Assembly: GCF_000685275.1 (NCBI RefSeq)
Contig: NZ_ARYK01000001.1
Span: 682,001-746,000 of the forward strand
Direction: 5' to 3'
Source of the DNA: Hyphomonas johnsonii MHS-2
Lineage (GTDB): Bacteria > Pseudomonadota > Alphaproteobacteria > Caulobacterales > Hyphomonadaceae
Length of the DNA stretch: 64,000 nt
Shown: in pieces, positions 40,076 to 50,875 of the stretch
Layout of the letters: every line of letters starts with the position of its first letter
How positions within the stretch are numbered: position 1 is the first letter of the stretch
Made by a program: the position numbers and the translations under genes
The notes under the pieces: model-generated
The model's input: only the letters and a program-made list of their open reading frames with translations
Told to the model about the DNA's origin: nothing
The model's database searches: none

Positions 40076-41275
40076 ATGACTGTCACCAGGCGTATATCGA
40101 TCATGGGGTCGACCGGATCGATCGGCACATCTGCGCTTGATGTCATCGCGCACGCCAATGCCGGCGAGGCCGGCACATTCCAGCTGGTAGCGCTTGTGGC
40201 CGGTCAGGATACTGAAGCGCTGGCCCAGCAGGCCCTGACGTTCAGGCCGGACATCGCGGTGGTGGCCGATCCGTCCAGGCATGATGACCTGCGGGCCCGT
40301 CTGGAAGGCAGCGGCATCGAGACAGCCAGTGGGCAGGCGGCCGTGCTGGAAGCAGCCACGCGGCCCTGTGACCGCCTTCTGGCGGCCATTGTCGGGTCGG
40401 CCGGCCTCGCCTCGACCCTCGCTGCTGTCCGGCAAGGCACGGTCGTGGCGATCGCCAACAAGGAAAGCGTGGTTTGTGGGGGCAAGCTGATCCTGTCCGA
40501 GGCCGAAAAGTCCGGTGCGCGGATCCTGCCGGTGGATTCCGAGCATAGCGGCATATTCCAGGCGCTCGGTGACGGGCGTTCTCTCGAAAAGCTGACAATC
40601 ACGGCGTCCGGCGGGCCGTTCCGCACGGCATCGCTTGATGAGATGGAGCACGCGACCCCGGCGCAGGCCGCCGCGCACCCGAACTGGGACATGGGGATCA
40701 AGAATTCCATCGACAGTGCCACGCTGATGAACAAGGCCCTGGAATTCATCGAGGCCGCGATCCTGTTCGATACGGCGCCGGACCGGATCGACGTGCTGGT
40801 TCACCCGCAATCGATCGTGCACGGGATGGCCCACTTCACCGACGGGTCGGTCATTGCCCAGCTGGGTGCGCCGGACATGCGCACACCGATCGCGTACGCC
40901 CTCGGCTGGCCCGACCGCATCGAGACAACCGTAGACCGTCTGGATCTCGCCCAATTGGGGAGACTCGACTTCACGACAGTTGATGAAAAGCGATTTCCGG
41001 CGATCCGCCTCGCCCGTCAGGCGCTCGCACTTGGGCCGGGGGGCGCGACCGTATTAAATTGCGCTAATGAATCGGCGGTTTCTGCATTTATTGCGGGTCA
41101 TTGCGGGTTTCTGGACATAAGCTGGGTCGTGGAAAAGGTGCTGAGTCGCTTTTCCTTGGGCAATATGGCCGGTCTGGGCTGTGACACGCTTGAGGAAATA
41201 GCTTATCTGGACCGGTTCGGACGCGATATGGCCGCCGAATTGCTAGGACAAGCCCATCATCGGGCAGGAGGGTAA
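40076..41275 (+). CDS. dxr: 1-deoxy-D-xylulose-5-phosphate reductoisomerase
   Basis: Second step of the MEP isoprenoid pathway, supplying precursors for UppS. The 399-residue protein has the NADPH motif MGSTGSIGTSALDVI, NKESVVCGG, the metal/substrate region LPVDSEHSGIFQALG, the flexible-loop region with ITASGGPFR, and HPNWDMGIKNSIDSATLMNK. Three bases separate it from cdsA. Confidence 0.97.
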   Translation: MTVTRRISIMGSTGSIGTSALDVIAHANAGEAGTFQLVALVAGQDTEALAQQALTFRPDIAVVADPSRHDDLRARLEGSGIETASGQAAVLEAATRPCDRLLAAIVGSAGLASTLAAVRQGTVVAIANKESVVCGGKLILSEAEKSGARILPVDSEHSGIFQALGDGRSLEKLTITASGGPFRTASLDEMEHATPAQAAAHPNWDMGIKNSIDSATLMNKALEFIEAAILFDTAPDRIDVLVHPQSIVHGMAHFTDGSVIAQLGAPDMRTPIAYALGWPDRIETTVDRLDLAQLGRLDFTTVDEKRFPAIRLARQALALGPGGATVLNCANESAVSAFIAGHCGFLDISWVVEKVLSRFSLGNMAGLGCDTLEEIAYLDRFGRDMAAELLGQAHHRAGG

Positions 41276-41280
41276 ATCGT

Positions 41281-42450
41281 TTGGGTCAGCTGTTGAGCCA
41301 GGGTCCATTATTTATCGTGTGCCTCATCTTCATGATGGGGATTGTCGTGATAATTCACGAGCTGGGGCATTTCCTGGCGGGACGGCTCTTTGGTGCGGCT
41401 GTCGAATCCTTTTCAGTCGGCTTCGGGAAGCCTCTGTTTGAGCGTCGTGACCGGGCCGGGACGCGCTGGCGCGTCAACTGGATTCCGCTTGGCGGGTTCG
41501 TGAAATTCGTCGGGGAAAGCCAGCTCGCCGGAGACGTCGGCAAGGTCGAACAGGGCCCGGTCGGCAAGCCATACAAGCAACTCAAGGTCTGGCAGCGCTC
41601 GATCGTAAGCCTGGCAGGCCCGCTCGCGAATTTCGTGCTGGCGGCGGCTATCTTCGCCCTGATCCTCGGTACGCACGGCAAGGCCAATTATTCCGTTGGC
41701 ATCGCCGGGATATCTCCTGATTCTCCTGCAGAGCGGGGCGGCATGCAGGTTGGTGACGTCTTTCTCCAGGTGAACGGCAATGATGTTACGGATTCCTCCG
41801 GCATCACGATCCCGATCCTCCTGAATCCCAACAAGGCAATGACCTTCACCATGTCCCGCGATGGCGTGCCGGTCGACCTGACCGTGACACCGGCAGAGGT
41901 GGTGCGCGAGAACGAATTTGGCCAGATGGTGCCGCAAAGCACGATCGGGGTCAGTCTTGCGGGCGTCAAACTGGGCGAACGCACGACGTACAATCCCATT
42001 CAGGCAGTCGGCGCAGGCGTTGTGGAAACCGGCGCCACGATTGACCGCACGGTGACCATGCTCAGCCGCATTGTCACCGGCAAGATGTCGTTCAATGCGA
42101 TGACCGGCCCGGTCGGCATCGGCGATATCTCCCGCCGCGTCGTCAACAAGGTCTGGAACCAGAAGGAACTGTCGACAGGCCAGCGCCTGGACCAGCTGTT
42201 CTGGATGCTGCTCAGCATTTGCGCGGCGATATCCGTGGGCGTTGGGTTCTTCAATCTCCTGCCGCTGCCTGTGCTGGATGGCGGCCACCTCGTGTTTCAT
42301 GCTTATGAAGCTATTGTCGGCAAGGAACTGCCGGAAAAAGTGCAGGAGATGAGCCTGACATTCGGTTTGATCCTGCTATTGGGAATGGTGGTGGTGATCA
42401 CGTGGGGTGACATCATCGAAACCGGCTTGTTCGGGGGAGTGGGCGGCTGA
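41281..42450 (+). CDS. rseP: Site-2 intramembrane metalloprotease RseP (MmpA-like)
   Basis: Cleaves membrane-anchored substrates within the bilayer; in E. coli RseA, in Caulobacter PodJ (MmpA). The zinc motif is H26-ELG-H30 in the first helix, and the third ligand is in NLLPLPVLDGGH near the C-terminus. A single PDZ-like domain lies between (about residues 125-210), instead of two in E. coli. 389 residues, four helices. The start codon is TTG at 41281 with AGGAGG 9 bases upstream. Precedes bamA, the usual order. Confidence 0.95.
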   Translation: MGQLLSQGPLFIVCLIFMMGIVVIIHELGHFLAGRLFGAAVESFSVGFGKPLFERRDRAGTRWRVNWIPLGGFVKFVGESQLAGDVGKVEQGPVGKPYKQLKVWQRSIVSLAGPLANFVLAAAIFALILGTHGKANYSVGIAGISPDSPAERGGMQVGDVFLQVNGNDVTDSSGITIPILLNPNKAMTFTMSRDGVPVDLTVTPAEVVRENEFGQMVPQSTIGVSLAGVKLGERTTYNPIQAVGAGVVETGATIDRTVTMLSRIVTGKMSFNAMTGPVGIGDISRRVVNKVWNQKELSTGQRLDQLFWMLLSICAAISVGVGFFNLLPLPVLDGGHLVFHAYEAIVGKELPEKVQEMSLTFGLILLLGMVVVITWGDIIETGLFGGVGG

Positions 42451-42488
42451 CCCGGCCGACCCAAATATAACCAGAGAGTTTTTCCACG

Positions 42489-45044
42489 ATGCGTAAGTTT
42501 CTTGCAGCAACCCTTGTGGCGACCAGCGTATTTGCGTCTGTTGTCCTGCCGGGGCTGACCAACACCGCGAACGCACAGGAAGACGGCCGCTATGGCGGTA
42601 CGATCCGGTCGATCCTGGTGGAAGGGAACCAGCGCATCGAGGCGCGCACGGTCCAGTCCTACCTGCTGCTGGAGCCAGGCGACCCGTTCGATGCCGAGCG
42701 CATCGACCTGTCCCTGAAGACGCTTTTTGCGACCAATCTCTTCGCTGACGTGTCGATTGACCGGACAGGCGACGATCTACTCGTCCGCGTGGTGGAGAAC
42801 CCGATCATCAACCGCGTGATCTTCGAGGGCAACCGTGCGCTCAAGGACGACAAGTTCAGGGAAGAAATCCAGGCCGCCCCGCGGGGCATCTTCACCGCCG
42901 CGCGCGTGCAGACCGACGTGCAGCGCATCCTGGAACTCTACCGCCAGTCCGGCCGGTTCGCCGCCAAGGTCGAGCCGCAATACAAGCCGCTTGAGCAGAA
43001 CCGCGTCGATCTCGTGTTCGAAATCACCGAAGGCCCGGTCACGGGCGTACGGTCGATCAACTTCATCGGCAACAAGGCCTATTCCGACTCCCGCCTGCGC
43101 AGCGAGATTGTGACGCGCCAGTCGCGCCTGTGGCGCTTCTTCAGTTCGAATGACAACTACGACCCCGGCCGCCTGGAATATGACCGCGAGAAACTGCGCG
43201 AATTCTACCAGAACAACGGCTATTACGATTTTCGCGTGACGTCGGCGGTGGCCGATCTGACGCCGGACCAGAAAGACTTCTACATCACCATGACGGTCGA
43301 CGAAGGCCGTCAGTATGATTTTGGAGAGGTCAAGGTTGAAACCGCGCTCGAGAAACTCGATGCGAGGGCCCTGCGCGCGGCTGTGCCGATCAACAATGGC
43401 GACCTGTTCAAGGCCGACCTGATCGAAAACACGATCGACACGCTGACCTACGCTGCCGGTATTGCAGGTTACGCATTCGTCGACATTCGCCCGCAACTCG
43501 ACGTGAACCCGGATACGGGCCGCATCGATGTGACCTTTGCGGTGGATGAAGGCCCACGTGTGTATATCGAGCGCATCAATATCGTCGGCAATACCCAGAC
43601 GCTCGACCGCGTCATTCGCCGTGAACTGCGGATTTCCGAAGGCGACGCGTTCAACCGTATTCTCCTCGACCGGTCGAAGAACCGCGTGCGGTCGCTCGGG
43701 TTCTTCAAGGACGTTGAAATCGTGGAAACGCCGGGTGACGGACCGGACCGCAGCATCGTCGATATCAAGGTGACCGAACAGCCGACTGGCGAACTTTCGT
43801 TCGCTGCCGGCTTCTCGTCCGTCGATTCCTATCTCTTCGATCTTTCGGCGTCGCAGCGAAACCTGCGCGGCCGTGGCCAGTCGGTGGTCGCACGCATTTC
43901 GACGTCAAGCCGCCAGCAGGTCGTCGACCTTCGCTTCACCGAGCCGCGGTTCCTGGACCGGAACCTGTCAGCGGGTGTCGACCTGTTCGCAACGCGCCAG
44001 GATTTCAAGGATTTTGGCAGCTTTACCGCCGAGACATTCGGTACCGGTCTGCGCGTCGGATTCCCGCTGTCCGATCGCATGCAGCTTGGCCTCAGCTATC
44101 GATTGCAGTCGGATGACGTGAAAGTTCCGGACCGTGACATCCTGCTCGATACGGCAACCAACTTTCAGTCAGTGCGCCTCATCCAGACGGGCGGCGCCGA
44201 TACACCCAACGATGCGACCGACGACACCTATCGGACCGCGACGCCGGACGACTTCCCGGGCGAGCTGATTATCGTTGACCAGTGCGATCCGCTGTTCCTG
44301 CTGCGTGATTCCAGCTGCCGTTCGGAACGCAGCGAAATTTCGAGCATCATCGGTTACAACTTCCTGTGGGATCGCACCAACGACCCGATCACGCCGACCC
44401 GCGGGTTCGATTTCCGCTTCAACCAGGATATCGCAGGCCTCGGCGGAGACGTGAAATACATGCGCACCGAAGCAAGCGCGTCGGTGTATCGCGGCATCTG
44501 GAAGAGCGTGATCGCAAGCGCGCGTTTCTCTGGCGGTTATATTTTCCCGCTTGAAGATGGCCAGGGCATTCGGATCAACAACCGCTTCTTCCGGGGTGGC
44601 AGCACGTTCCGCGGCTTTGACGTTGCCGGTCTCGGCCCGCGCGAGATTGTCCGCATCGTCGATCCGACGACAGGCGAAGTCATCCAGACCCGCCGCCTCA
44701 ATTCGCAGGGCGGTAACGCATACTACCAGGGCACGTTCGAACTCTCGCTGCCGAACATCTTCCCCGAAGAGTACGGCATCAAGAGCGCCCTGTTCACCGA
44801 CGTCGGGGCGGTCGGAACGCTGCGCGGCCCCGACCAGAGCCCGACGGTCTACTTCACCGACCAGAGCGGCCTGCCTGCTGTGCGCCTGACAAAGGATGCC
44901 GCCTCGCTGCGTGCGTCCGCGGGCCTCAGCGTGTTCTGGGATTCACCGTTCGGTCCCATCCGCTTCGATTTCTCGCAGATCCTCCGCAAGGAAGACTATG
45001 ACCGGACAGAAACGTTCCGGTTCTCGACCTCAACTCGTTTTTAA
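42489..45044 (+). CDS. bamA: Outer membrane protein assembly factor BamA
   Basis: Central Omp85 component that folds beta-barrel proteins into the outer membrane. The 851-residue precursor has a signal peptide (MRKFLAATLV ... NTANA, cleavage near residue 30), five POTRA domains (to about residue 430) and a C-terminal 16-strand barrel. The conserved lid-lock motif appears as TFRGFDVAGLGPRE, and the chain ends in an aromatic residue (STRF) as barrel proteins do. Followed by the chaperone gene skp. Confidence 0.97.
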   Translation: MRKFLAATLVATSVFASVVLPGLTNTANAQEDGRYGGTIRSILVEGNQRIEARTVQSYLLLEPGDPFDAERIDLSLKTLFATNLFADVSIDRTGDDLLVRVVENPIINRVIFEGNRALKDDKFREEIQAAPRGIFTAARVQTDVQRILELYRQSGRFAAKVEPQYKPLEQNRVDLVFEITEGPVTGVRSINFIGNKAYSDSRLRSEIVTRQSRLWRFFSSNDNYDPGRLEYDREKLREFYQNNGYYDFRVTSAVADLTPDQKDFYITMTVDEGRQYDFGEVKVETALEKLDARALRAAVPINNGDLFKADLIENTIDTLTYAAGIAGYAFVDIRPQLDVNPDTGRIDVTFAVDEGPRVYIERINIVGNTQTLDRVIRRELRISEGDAFNRILLDRSKNRVRSLGFFKDVEIVETPGDGPDRSIVDIKVTEQPTGELSFAAGFSSVDSYLFDLSASQRNLRGRGQSVVARISTSSRQQVVDLRFTEPRFLDRNLSAGVDLFATRQDFKDFGSFTAETFGTGLRVGFPLSDRMQLGLSYRLQSDDVKVPDRDILLDTATNFQSVRLIQTGGADTPNDATDDTYRTATPDDFPGELIIVDQCDPLFLLRDSSCRSERSEISSIIGYNFLWDRTNDPITPTRGFDFRFNQDIAGLGGDVKYMRTEASASVYRGIWKSVIASARFSGGYIFPLEDGQGIRINNRFFRGGSTFRGFDVAGLGPREIVRIVDPTTGEVIQTRRLNSQGGNAYYQGTFELSLPNIFPEEYGIKSALFTDVGAVGTLRGPDQSPTVYFTDQSGLPAVRLTKDAASLRASAGLSVFWDSPFGPIRFDFSQILRKEDYDRTETFRFSTSTRF

Positions 45045-45072
45045 ACCAGAAGCCCCAAACAGGAGACTCACC

Positions 45073-45654
45073 ATGTCCCCAATCAAGTATCTACTCGCTG
45101 CACTCGCGATGGCCTTCAGTAGCGCGGCGCTTGTCGCACCAACCGCCTCTGCCCAGGGCACTGTCGTCATCACGATCGACGAAGGCAGCATCCTCTCGCA
45201 AAGCAAGGCTGGCAAGGACATCCAGACCAAGCTGAAAAATATCGAAACCCAGATGAAGAACGAGCTGGAACCGACCCGCAAGTCGCTTGAGACCGAAGGC
45301 AAGGCGCTTCAGACCAAGGTCGAGGGCAAGACCCGCGAAGCGATTGCTGCTGATGCGGCGCTTGTCGCAGAACTCACCGCCTACCAGACCAAGGCTGCCA
45401 CATATGGGCAGAAGCGCCAGGTTGCGTCCCAGGAGTTCCAGCTGACCGAACGCCAGGCGCTGATCGACTTCAACAAGGCCATCGAACCGGTCCTCATGGA
45501 AGTCGTCAACGAGAAGAAGGCACAGGTCGTCCTGGCCAAGAGCCAGCTGATCTACAGCACCGACGCCGTCGATGTGACACCGCTTGTCATCAGCAAACTG
45601 GACGCCACCACGCCAACAGTCGCAGTGACGCGCCAGCGCGTGCCTGCCCAGTAA
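45073..45654 (+). CDS. skp: OmpH/Skp family periplasmic chaperone
   Basis: Holds unfolded outer-membrane proteins in the periplasm for BamA. The 193-residue precursor has a signal peptide ending near ASA (residue 27) and a long helical coiled-coil arm rich in Lys, Glu and Gln ([20 protein letters not shown] and following). ATG 45073 has AGGAG 7 bases upstream; the open frame before it lies over the end of bamA. Sits between bamA and lpxD as usual. Confidence 0.92.
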   Translation: MSPIKYLLAALAMAFSSAALVAPTASAQGTVVITIDEGSILSQSKAGKDIQTKLKNIETQMKNELEPTRKSLETEGKALQTKVEGKTREAIAADAALVAELTAYQTKAATYGQKRQVASQEFQLTERQALIDFNKAIEPVLMEVVNEKKAQVVLAKSQLIYSTDAVDVTPLVISKLDATTPTVAVTRQRVPAQ

Positions 45655-45665
45655 GGAATACACCT

Positions 45666-46682
45666 GTGACGGTCGATCCACGATTCTACGCGCCATTGGG
45701 GGCCTTGACGCTAGGAACAATCGCGGAATTGACCGGTGCCGGATTGGAGGGCGATCCGGACGTTGAAATCACAGGGGTCTCCGCAGCGGAAACAGCCCGC
45801 CGCGGAGACCTCGTTTTCCTGGATGGCGACGGCAAGGCCGCGCCACAGATCAGCGCGGAAACGTCTGCCCTGATCGTCAACGAAGCCAATATTCACAACG
45901 TTCCCGACGGCATGCCCCGGCTCGTGTCGGCCTTGGCGCGTCATTATCACGGCGTGGTTTCCTACGCCCTGTTTCATCCGCGCCACGAGACATGGTCTGG
46001 TGAGACGCTGATATCTCCAGAAGCGAGCGTGCATCCGACGGCCATCGTATCACCGGGCGCGACGGTCGGGCCAGGCGCGAGCATCGGCGAGGGAACGGTT
46101 ATCGGTTCAAATGCGGTGGTCGGTCCTGGAGTGCAGGTCGGGCGGCATTGCCGGATCGGGTCGGGCGCATCGCTCGTCTGCGCGCTCCTCGGTGATCACG
46201 TCAGGCTCCTCGCCGGCGCGCGCATCGGCGAGCCCGGATTTGGCGTGACCGCGGGTCCGTCAGGCCAGGAAGACGTGCCGCATTTCGGCCGGGTCATCCT
46301 GCAGGACCGTGTCACGATCGGCGCAAATTCGTGCATCGATCGCGGCATGTTCGACGACACGATCATCGGCGAGCGCACGAAGATCGATAATCTGTGTCAG
46401 GTTGCGCATAATGTCGTCTTTGGCCGCGGTGTCGTCATGGCGGCGTTCGGCGGCATTTCCGGATCGGTCAGGGTGGGCGACGCGGCGCGAATTGGCGGCC
46501 GGGTCGGAATCGCCGACCACGTCCGCATCGGCGAGGGAGTTAATCTCGCCGCCTCGTCCGGTGTCTTCAGGGATATCGAACCGGGCGAAACCTGGGGCGG
46601 TACACCGGCCAAGCCGCTGCGTCAGTGGATGCGGGAAGTTGCCTGGTTGCAGAAGCACGCAAATGCGAAGAAAACCACCTGA
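45666..46682 (+). CDS. lpxD: UDP-3-O-(3-hydroxyacyl)glucosamine N-acyltransferase
   Basis: Third acylation step of lipid A synthesis. The 338-residue protein has an N-terminal uridine-binding domain, then left-handed beta-helix hexapeptide repeats, with the catalytic His in [10 protein letters not shown] and a C-terminal helix. GTG start at 45666, with AAGGAA 7 bases upstream overlapping the skp stop. The next gene is lpxA, not fabZ. Confidence 0.96.
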   Translation: MTVDPRFYAPLGALTLGTIAELTGAGLEGDPDVEITGVSAAETARRGDLVFLDGDGKAAPQISAETSALIVNEANIHNVPDGMPRLVSALARHYHGVVSYALFHPRHETWSGETLISPEASVHPTAIVSPGATVGPGASIGEGTVIGSNAVVGPGVQVGRHCRIGSGASLVCALLGDHVRLLAGARIGEPGFGVTAGPSGQEDVPHFGRVILQDRVTIGANSCIDRGMFDDTIIGERTKIDNLCQVAHNVVFGRGVVMAAFGGISGSVRVGDAARIGGRVGIADHVRIGEGVNLAASSGVFRDIEPGETWGGTPAKPLRQWMREVAWLQKHANAKKTT

Positions 46683-46735
46683 TACGTCGACGCCCCCGAT
46701 CCTGACTTCGCAACCCGCCGCGCCCGGACACGCAC

Positions 46736-47527
46736 ATGCCTGTTGAAATCCATCAGACCGCCCTCGTGGAGCCGGGAGCCGAATTGGGCGAAGGCGTCCG
46801 GATTGGTCCTTTCTGCCAGGTCGGTCCGCGTGCGGTCATCGGCGCAGGCACCGAGCTGCGCTCGCACAGTGTCGTCACCGGGTTCACCCGTCTCGGCGAG
46901 GCGTGCGTCCTGCACCCGCACGCGGTTGTCGGTGGGCCACCGCAGGTCATCGGATTCCAGGAGACGGATGAATCCCGGCTCGAGATCGGCGACAATTGCA
47001 CCTTTCGTGAATACACGACCGCGCATACCGGCATCCCGAAATTCGGCGGCGTCACGAAAATTGGCAATGACTGCTTCATCATGGTCGGCGGGCACATCGC
47101 GCACGACTGTCATATCGGCAACAGCGTCGTCATGGCGAACAATGTGCTGATCGGGGGGCATGTCACGGTTGGTGACAATGTCTGGTTTGGCGGGCTCGTC
47201 GCGGTGCACCAGTTCACCCGTATCGGTCGCAACGCGTTTATCGGGGGCGGCGCGATCCTCGTCGAGGATGTCATTCCGTTCGGGTCGGTCATCGGCAATC
47301 GCGCCCGGCTGGCCGGGCTGAACGTGGTGGGCCTCAAGCGCCGCGGGTTCGACAAGGCGCAGCTGCACGAGATCCGCAGCGCCTACAAGGCCGTGTTCTC
47401 GGGCGACGGGCTGTTCAAGGACCGTCTCGACCTCGCCGCCCGGACCTTTGCGGGCAAGCCGCTGGCGATGGAGCTGATCGATTTCATCCTGGCCGGCGGC
47501 AACCGCGCCATCTGCAAGCCAGGGTGA
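46736..47527 (+). CDS. lpxA: Acyl-ACP--UDP-N-acetylglucosamine O-acyltransferase
   Basis: First step of lipid A synthesis. The 263-residue trimeric beta-helix protein carries hexapeptide repeats from residue 1 to about 190 and the catalytic His in MVGGHIAHDCHIGN (H123, matching E. coli H125). The C-terminal helical domain has GLKRRGFDKAQLHEIRSAYK. The 53-base gap before it holds no gene. Confidence 0.97.
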   Translation: MPVEIHQTALVEPGAELGEGVRIGPFCQVGPRAVIGAGTELRSHSVVTGFTRLGEACVLHPHAVVGGPPQVIGFQETDESRLEIGDNCTFREYTTAHTGIPKFGGVTKIGNDCFIMVGGHIAHDCHIGNSVVMANNVLIGGHVTVGDNVWFGGLVAVHQFTRIGRNAFIGGGAILVEDVIPFGSVIGNRARLAGLNVVGLKRRGFDKAQLHEIRSAYKAVFSGDGLFKDRLDLAARTFAGKPLAMELIDFILAGGNRAICKPG

Positions 47528-47534
47528 TTGCGCC

Positions 47535-48380
47535 ATGACCGCTCCCTTGGGACTCATCGCGGGCCTCGGTGACCTGCCGGTTGCGATCGCCGAGAATGCC
47601 GTCTCGACCGGGCAGGGTGTCTATGTCGTCCGCCTCAAGGGCTTCGAGGATCCAAGGCTTGCCGGCTATCCGGGCGCCGTTGCCGGTCTCGGCGAGGTTG
47701 GCGGCCTGTTGTCCAAGCTGAAATCCGCGGGCTGCAAGGACGTCGTGTTTGCCGGCATCGTGTCCCGGCCGAATTTCAGGGACCTGAAGCTCGACCTGCG
47801 GGGCGCGGCCCTGCTGCCGAAAGTGCTGGCAGAGGCCGGCAAGGGCGATGATGCCCTCCTGCGCCTGCTGGTGAACGAATTTGAGAAGAACGGCTTCAAT
47901 GTGATCGGGTCACATGCCGCGCACAAGGCCCTGCTGGCCCCGCAGGGGCACATTGCCGGGCCGGCGCCGGGAGACGGCCATCTCGCAGACATCGCGCGTG
48001 CTGCGCACGTTGTGGCTGCTCTGGGGACCCTTGATATCGGACAGGGGTGTGTCGTGTGTGACGAACTCGTGCTCGCGGTCGAGGCGCAGGAAGGCACAGA
48101 CGCCATGCTGGACCGGGTGGCGACGCTGCCCGAGGCCGTTCGCGGAACTGAAGCCGCGCGGCGAGGTGTCCTGCTGAAGCGTCCCAAGCCCGCGCAGGAA
48201 CGCCGTATCGACCTGCCGACAACCGGCGTTTCGACTGTCGAGAAAGTGGCCGCCGCCGGGCTTGCCGGCCTGGCCCTCGAGGCGGGCGGCACGCTGATGC
48301 TGAACCGCGCCGAGATGGAGGCGGCGGCCGAACGGCTCGGCATCTTCCTTTACGGGTTTGATCCGGGGTTGGGGCTGTGA
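47535..48380 (+). CDS. lpxI: UDP-2,3-diacylglucosamine diphosphatase LpxI
   Basis: Hydrolyses UDP-2,3-diacylglucosamine to lipid X. LpxI replaces the unrelated LpxH in alphaproteobacteria. The 281-residue protein starts LGLIAGLGDLPVAIAENA and has the C-terminal DUF1009 domain with CDELVLAVEAQEGTDAMLDR, GVLLKRPKPAQERRIDLPTT and GVSTVEKVAAAGLAGLALEA. Coupled to lpxB by a four-base GTGA overlap. Confidence 0.95.
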   Translation: MTAPLGLIAGLGDLPVAIAENAVSTGQGVYVVRLKGFEDPRLAGYPGAVAGLGEVGGLLSKLKSAGCKDVVFAGIVSRPNFRDLKLDLRGAALLPKVLAEAGKGDDALLRLLVNEFEKNGFNVIGSHAAHKALLAPQGHIAGPAPGDGHLADIARAAHVVAALGTLDIGQGCVVCDELVLAVEAQEGTDAMLDRVATLPEAVRGTEAARRGVLLKRPKPAQERRIDLPTTGVSTVEKVAAAGLAGLALEAGGTLMLNRAEMEAAAERLGIFLYGFDPGLGL

Positions 48381-49534
48381 GTGCACCGCGCCTCTACTTC
48401 GTGGCGGCCGAGGCCTCGGGAGACCTGCTGGCACGCGAAGTGATCGAAGCCGTCCGGGCCCGCGTGGCCGATGTGCATATTGCCGGGATCGGCGGTGCCG
48501 AAATGGCGAGCATTGGAATCCAGTCGCCGATCGACGTGTCTGCGCTGTCCGTGCTGGGCCTGCTGGAAGGCCTGAAAGTGTATGCCACGGCTGTCCGCCT
48601 GGCCGACGCGGCGGCCGATGCAATCATTGCAGACGCACCGGATGTCGTCGTGCTGGTCGATTCCTGGGGCTTCATGCTGCGCGTCGCCCAGCGTGTCCGC
48701 GCGCGGGCGCCCGGGATCCGGCTAGTCAAACTCATCGGGCCACAGGTCTGGGCAACCCGCCCCGGGCGGGCGAAGACGCTCGCGGCGACGGTGGACCACC
48801 TGCTCTGCATGCATGAAATCGAAGTGCCGTACTATGAACCCCACGGCCTGAAGACCACCGTCGTGGGCAACCCCGCGCTTTCCCGGCATGAATGGGGGGA
48901 TGGGGCAGCCTTCCGAAAGGCGCACGGTATCAGCGAGGCAGCGCAACTCGTCCTCGTCCTGCCCGGCAGCCGGCCGAGCGAGATCAAGCGTGTCGCGCCT
49001 GCGCTCGTCGGAGCGGCGCGGATCATCAAGGACTCAGACCCTGACCGGCAGGTCGTGATCGCCCCTGCTGCGGGGGTCGCTGCCCAGTTCTCCGAGGCTT
49101 TCCCGGATGTCTCCGAATGGGCAACCGTCACCGTCAATCCCGGCGAGCGCTATGACGCCATGGCAGCGGCTGATCTCGCACTTGCCTGCTCGGGCACGGT
49201 GACCAGCGAACTCGCCATGCAGGGAACGCCGATGATCGTGGCCTACAGGACCGGCTGGGTGACATGGGCATTGGCCCGGGGCCTGCTGTACCAGAAGACC
49301 CACATCACGCTCCTGAACATCGTGTCCGACGATACCGAGATCGTGCCGGAATTCGTCCAGACGAAACAGACACCAGACCTGATCGCCGCCCGGGCGCTGA
49401 ATTGGCTGACCGATCCCGCCGCGCTGGCCGAACAGCGCGCCGCACAGCAAATCGCCCTCTCCCGGATGAGAGAGGGCGATCATGACGCGGCCGATATTGC
49501 CGCGCGTGTCGTGCTTGAAGAGGCTCGCGCCTAG
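48377..49534 (+). CDS. lpxB: Lipid-A-disaccharide synthase
   Basis: GT19 glycosyltransferase joining lipid X and UDP-diacylglucosamine. The 385-residue protein has [20 protein letters not shown], FVDSWGFxxR-like [32 protein letters not shown] and [22 protein letters not shown] start at 48377. Its TAG stop lies in a CTAG that also encodes the stop of convergent gltA. Confidence 0.96.
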   Translation: MSAPRLYFVAAEASGDLLAREVIEAVRARVADVHIAGIGGAEMASIGIQSPIDVSALSVLGLLEGLKVYATAVRLADAAADAIIADAPDVVVLVDSWGFMLRVAQRVRARAPGIRLVKLIGPQVWATRPGRAKTLAATVDHLLCMHEIEVPYYEPHGLKTTVVGNPALSRHEWGDGAAFRKAHGISEAAQLVLVLPGSRPSEIKRVAPALVGAARIIKDSDPDRQVVIAPAAGVAAQFSEAFPDVSEWATVTVNPGERYDAMAAADLALACSGTVTSELAMQGTPMIVAYRTGWVTWALARGLLYQKTHITLLNIVSDDTEIVPEFVQTKQTPDLIAARALNWLTDPAALAEQRAAQQIALSRMREGDHDAADIAARVVLEEARA

Positions 49535-50835
49535 CGGTTGGCCATCGGCACGTAATCGCGCTGGGCCGCGCCGGTATAGATCTGGCGTGGGCGACCGATA
49601 CGCTGCGACGGGTCTTCGATCATCTCGTTGAGTTGGGCGACCCAGCCGACAGTACGTGCGAGTGCGAACAGCACGGTGAACATCTGTTTCGGGAAGCCCA
49701 TCGCGTCGAGGATGATGCCGGAATAGAAGTCGACGTTCGGGTACAGCTTCTTTTCGACGAAATAGTCGTCTTCCAGGGCAATCCGCTCGAGTTCCATCGC
49801 AACTTTCAGGATCGGCTGGTCCTTGAGGCCGAGCAGGTCGAGCACTTCGTGGGCCGATTCGCGCATGACCGTCGCACGCGGGTCATAGTTCTTGTAGACG
49901 CGGTGGCCAAAGCCCATCAGGCGGAAGCCGCTTGATTTGTCCTTGGCCTTTTCAACGTATTCCGGAATCCGGTCGACCGAGCCGATCTCGTGCAACATGT
50001 TGAGGCACGCCTCGTTGGCACCGCCATGGCTTGGCCCCCACAGGCAGGCGACGCCGGCCGCGATGGCCGCGAACGGATGGGCGCCTGACGATCCGGCGAG
50101 GCGGACGGTCGACGTCGATGCGTTCTGTTCGTGATCGGCGTGGAGGATGAAGAAGCGATCCATCGCCCGGGCGATCGCCGGGTCGACATTGTAGTCCTCG
50201 GCGGTCACCGAGAAGCACATGTTGAGGAAGTTTTCGGCGTAGCTGTACTCGTTGCGGGGATCGACGAATTTCTGGCCCATATTGTACTTCAGGATGCGCG
50301 CGCAGAGCGTCGGCATCTTGGCCACCAGCCGGACCGAACTGAGGTGGCGTTCGTCGGGGTCTTCGCTGTCCATCGCGCCGGGATAGAACGAGGCAAGCGC
50401 GCCGACGGCGCCGGTCAGCATCGCCATCGGGTGGCTGTCACGCCGGAACCCCTCGAAGAAGCGGTCCATCTGCGTGTGCAGCAGTGTGTGCTGCTTGATC
50501 TCGGCATTGAAGTCGGCGAGCTCGGGCTTGGTGGGCAATTCACCTTTCAGGATGAGGTGACAGACTTCCGGGAACGTCGACTTCTCGGCAAGCTGGCCGA
50601 TCGGATAGCCGCGGTGAAGCAGGACGCCTTCGTCACCGTCGATGAAGGTGATCTGGCTTTCGCAGCTGGCAGTCGACGTGAAGCCGGGATCGAACGTGAA
50701 TTTGCCCGTTTCAGCATAAACCTTGCGAACATCTATGACGTCCGGCCCGTGAGTCCCTGAAAGAATGGGCAAGTCATACGTCTTGCCCTCAATTTCGACC
50801 TTTGCGGTGCCGGCGTTCTTCGTCTTGTTTTCCAT
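49531..50835 (-). CDS. gltA: Citrate synthase
   Basis: Condenses oxaloacetate and acetyl-CoA in the TCA cycle. The 434-residue protein is of the Gram-negative hexameric type. Signatures are [19 protein letters not shown] near residue 53, active-site His in [30 protein letters not shown] and a late Asp in the NVDFYSG region. It follows gltX on the same strand after 40 bases. The stop shares CTAG with lpxB. Confidence 0.97.
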   Translation of the reverse strand: MENKTKNAGTAKVEIEGKTYDLPILSGTHGPDVIDVRKVYAETGKFTFDPGFTSTASCESQITFIDGDEGVLLHRGYPIGQLAEKSTFPEVCHLILKGELPTKPELADFNAEIKQHTLLHTQMDRFFEGFRRDSHPMAMLTGAVGALASFYPGAMDSEDPDERHLSSVRLVAKMPTLCARILKYNMGQKFVDPRNEYSYAENFLNMCFSVTAEDYNVDPAIARAMDRFFILHADHEQNASTSTVRLAGSSGAHPFAAIAAGVACLWGPSHGGANEACLNMLHEIGSVDRIPEYVEKAKDKSSGFRLMGFGHRVYKNYDPRATVMRESAHEVLDLLGLKDQPILKVAMELERIALEDDYFVEKKLYPNVDFYSGIILDAMGFPKQMFTVLFALARTVGWVAQLNEMIEDPSQRIGRPRQIYTGAAQRDYVPMANR

Positions 50836-50875
50836 CAGATCTGGCCCTTCTTGTTCTTATTCCGTCCGGCGCGCC

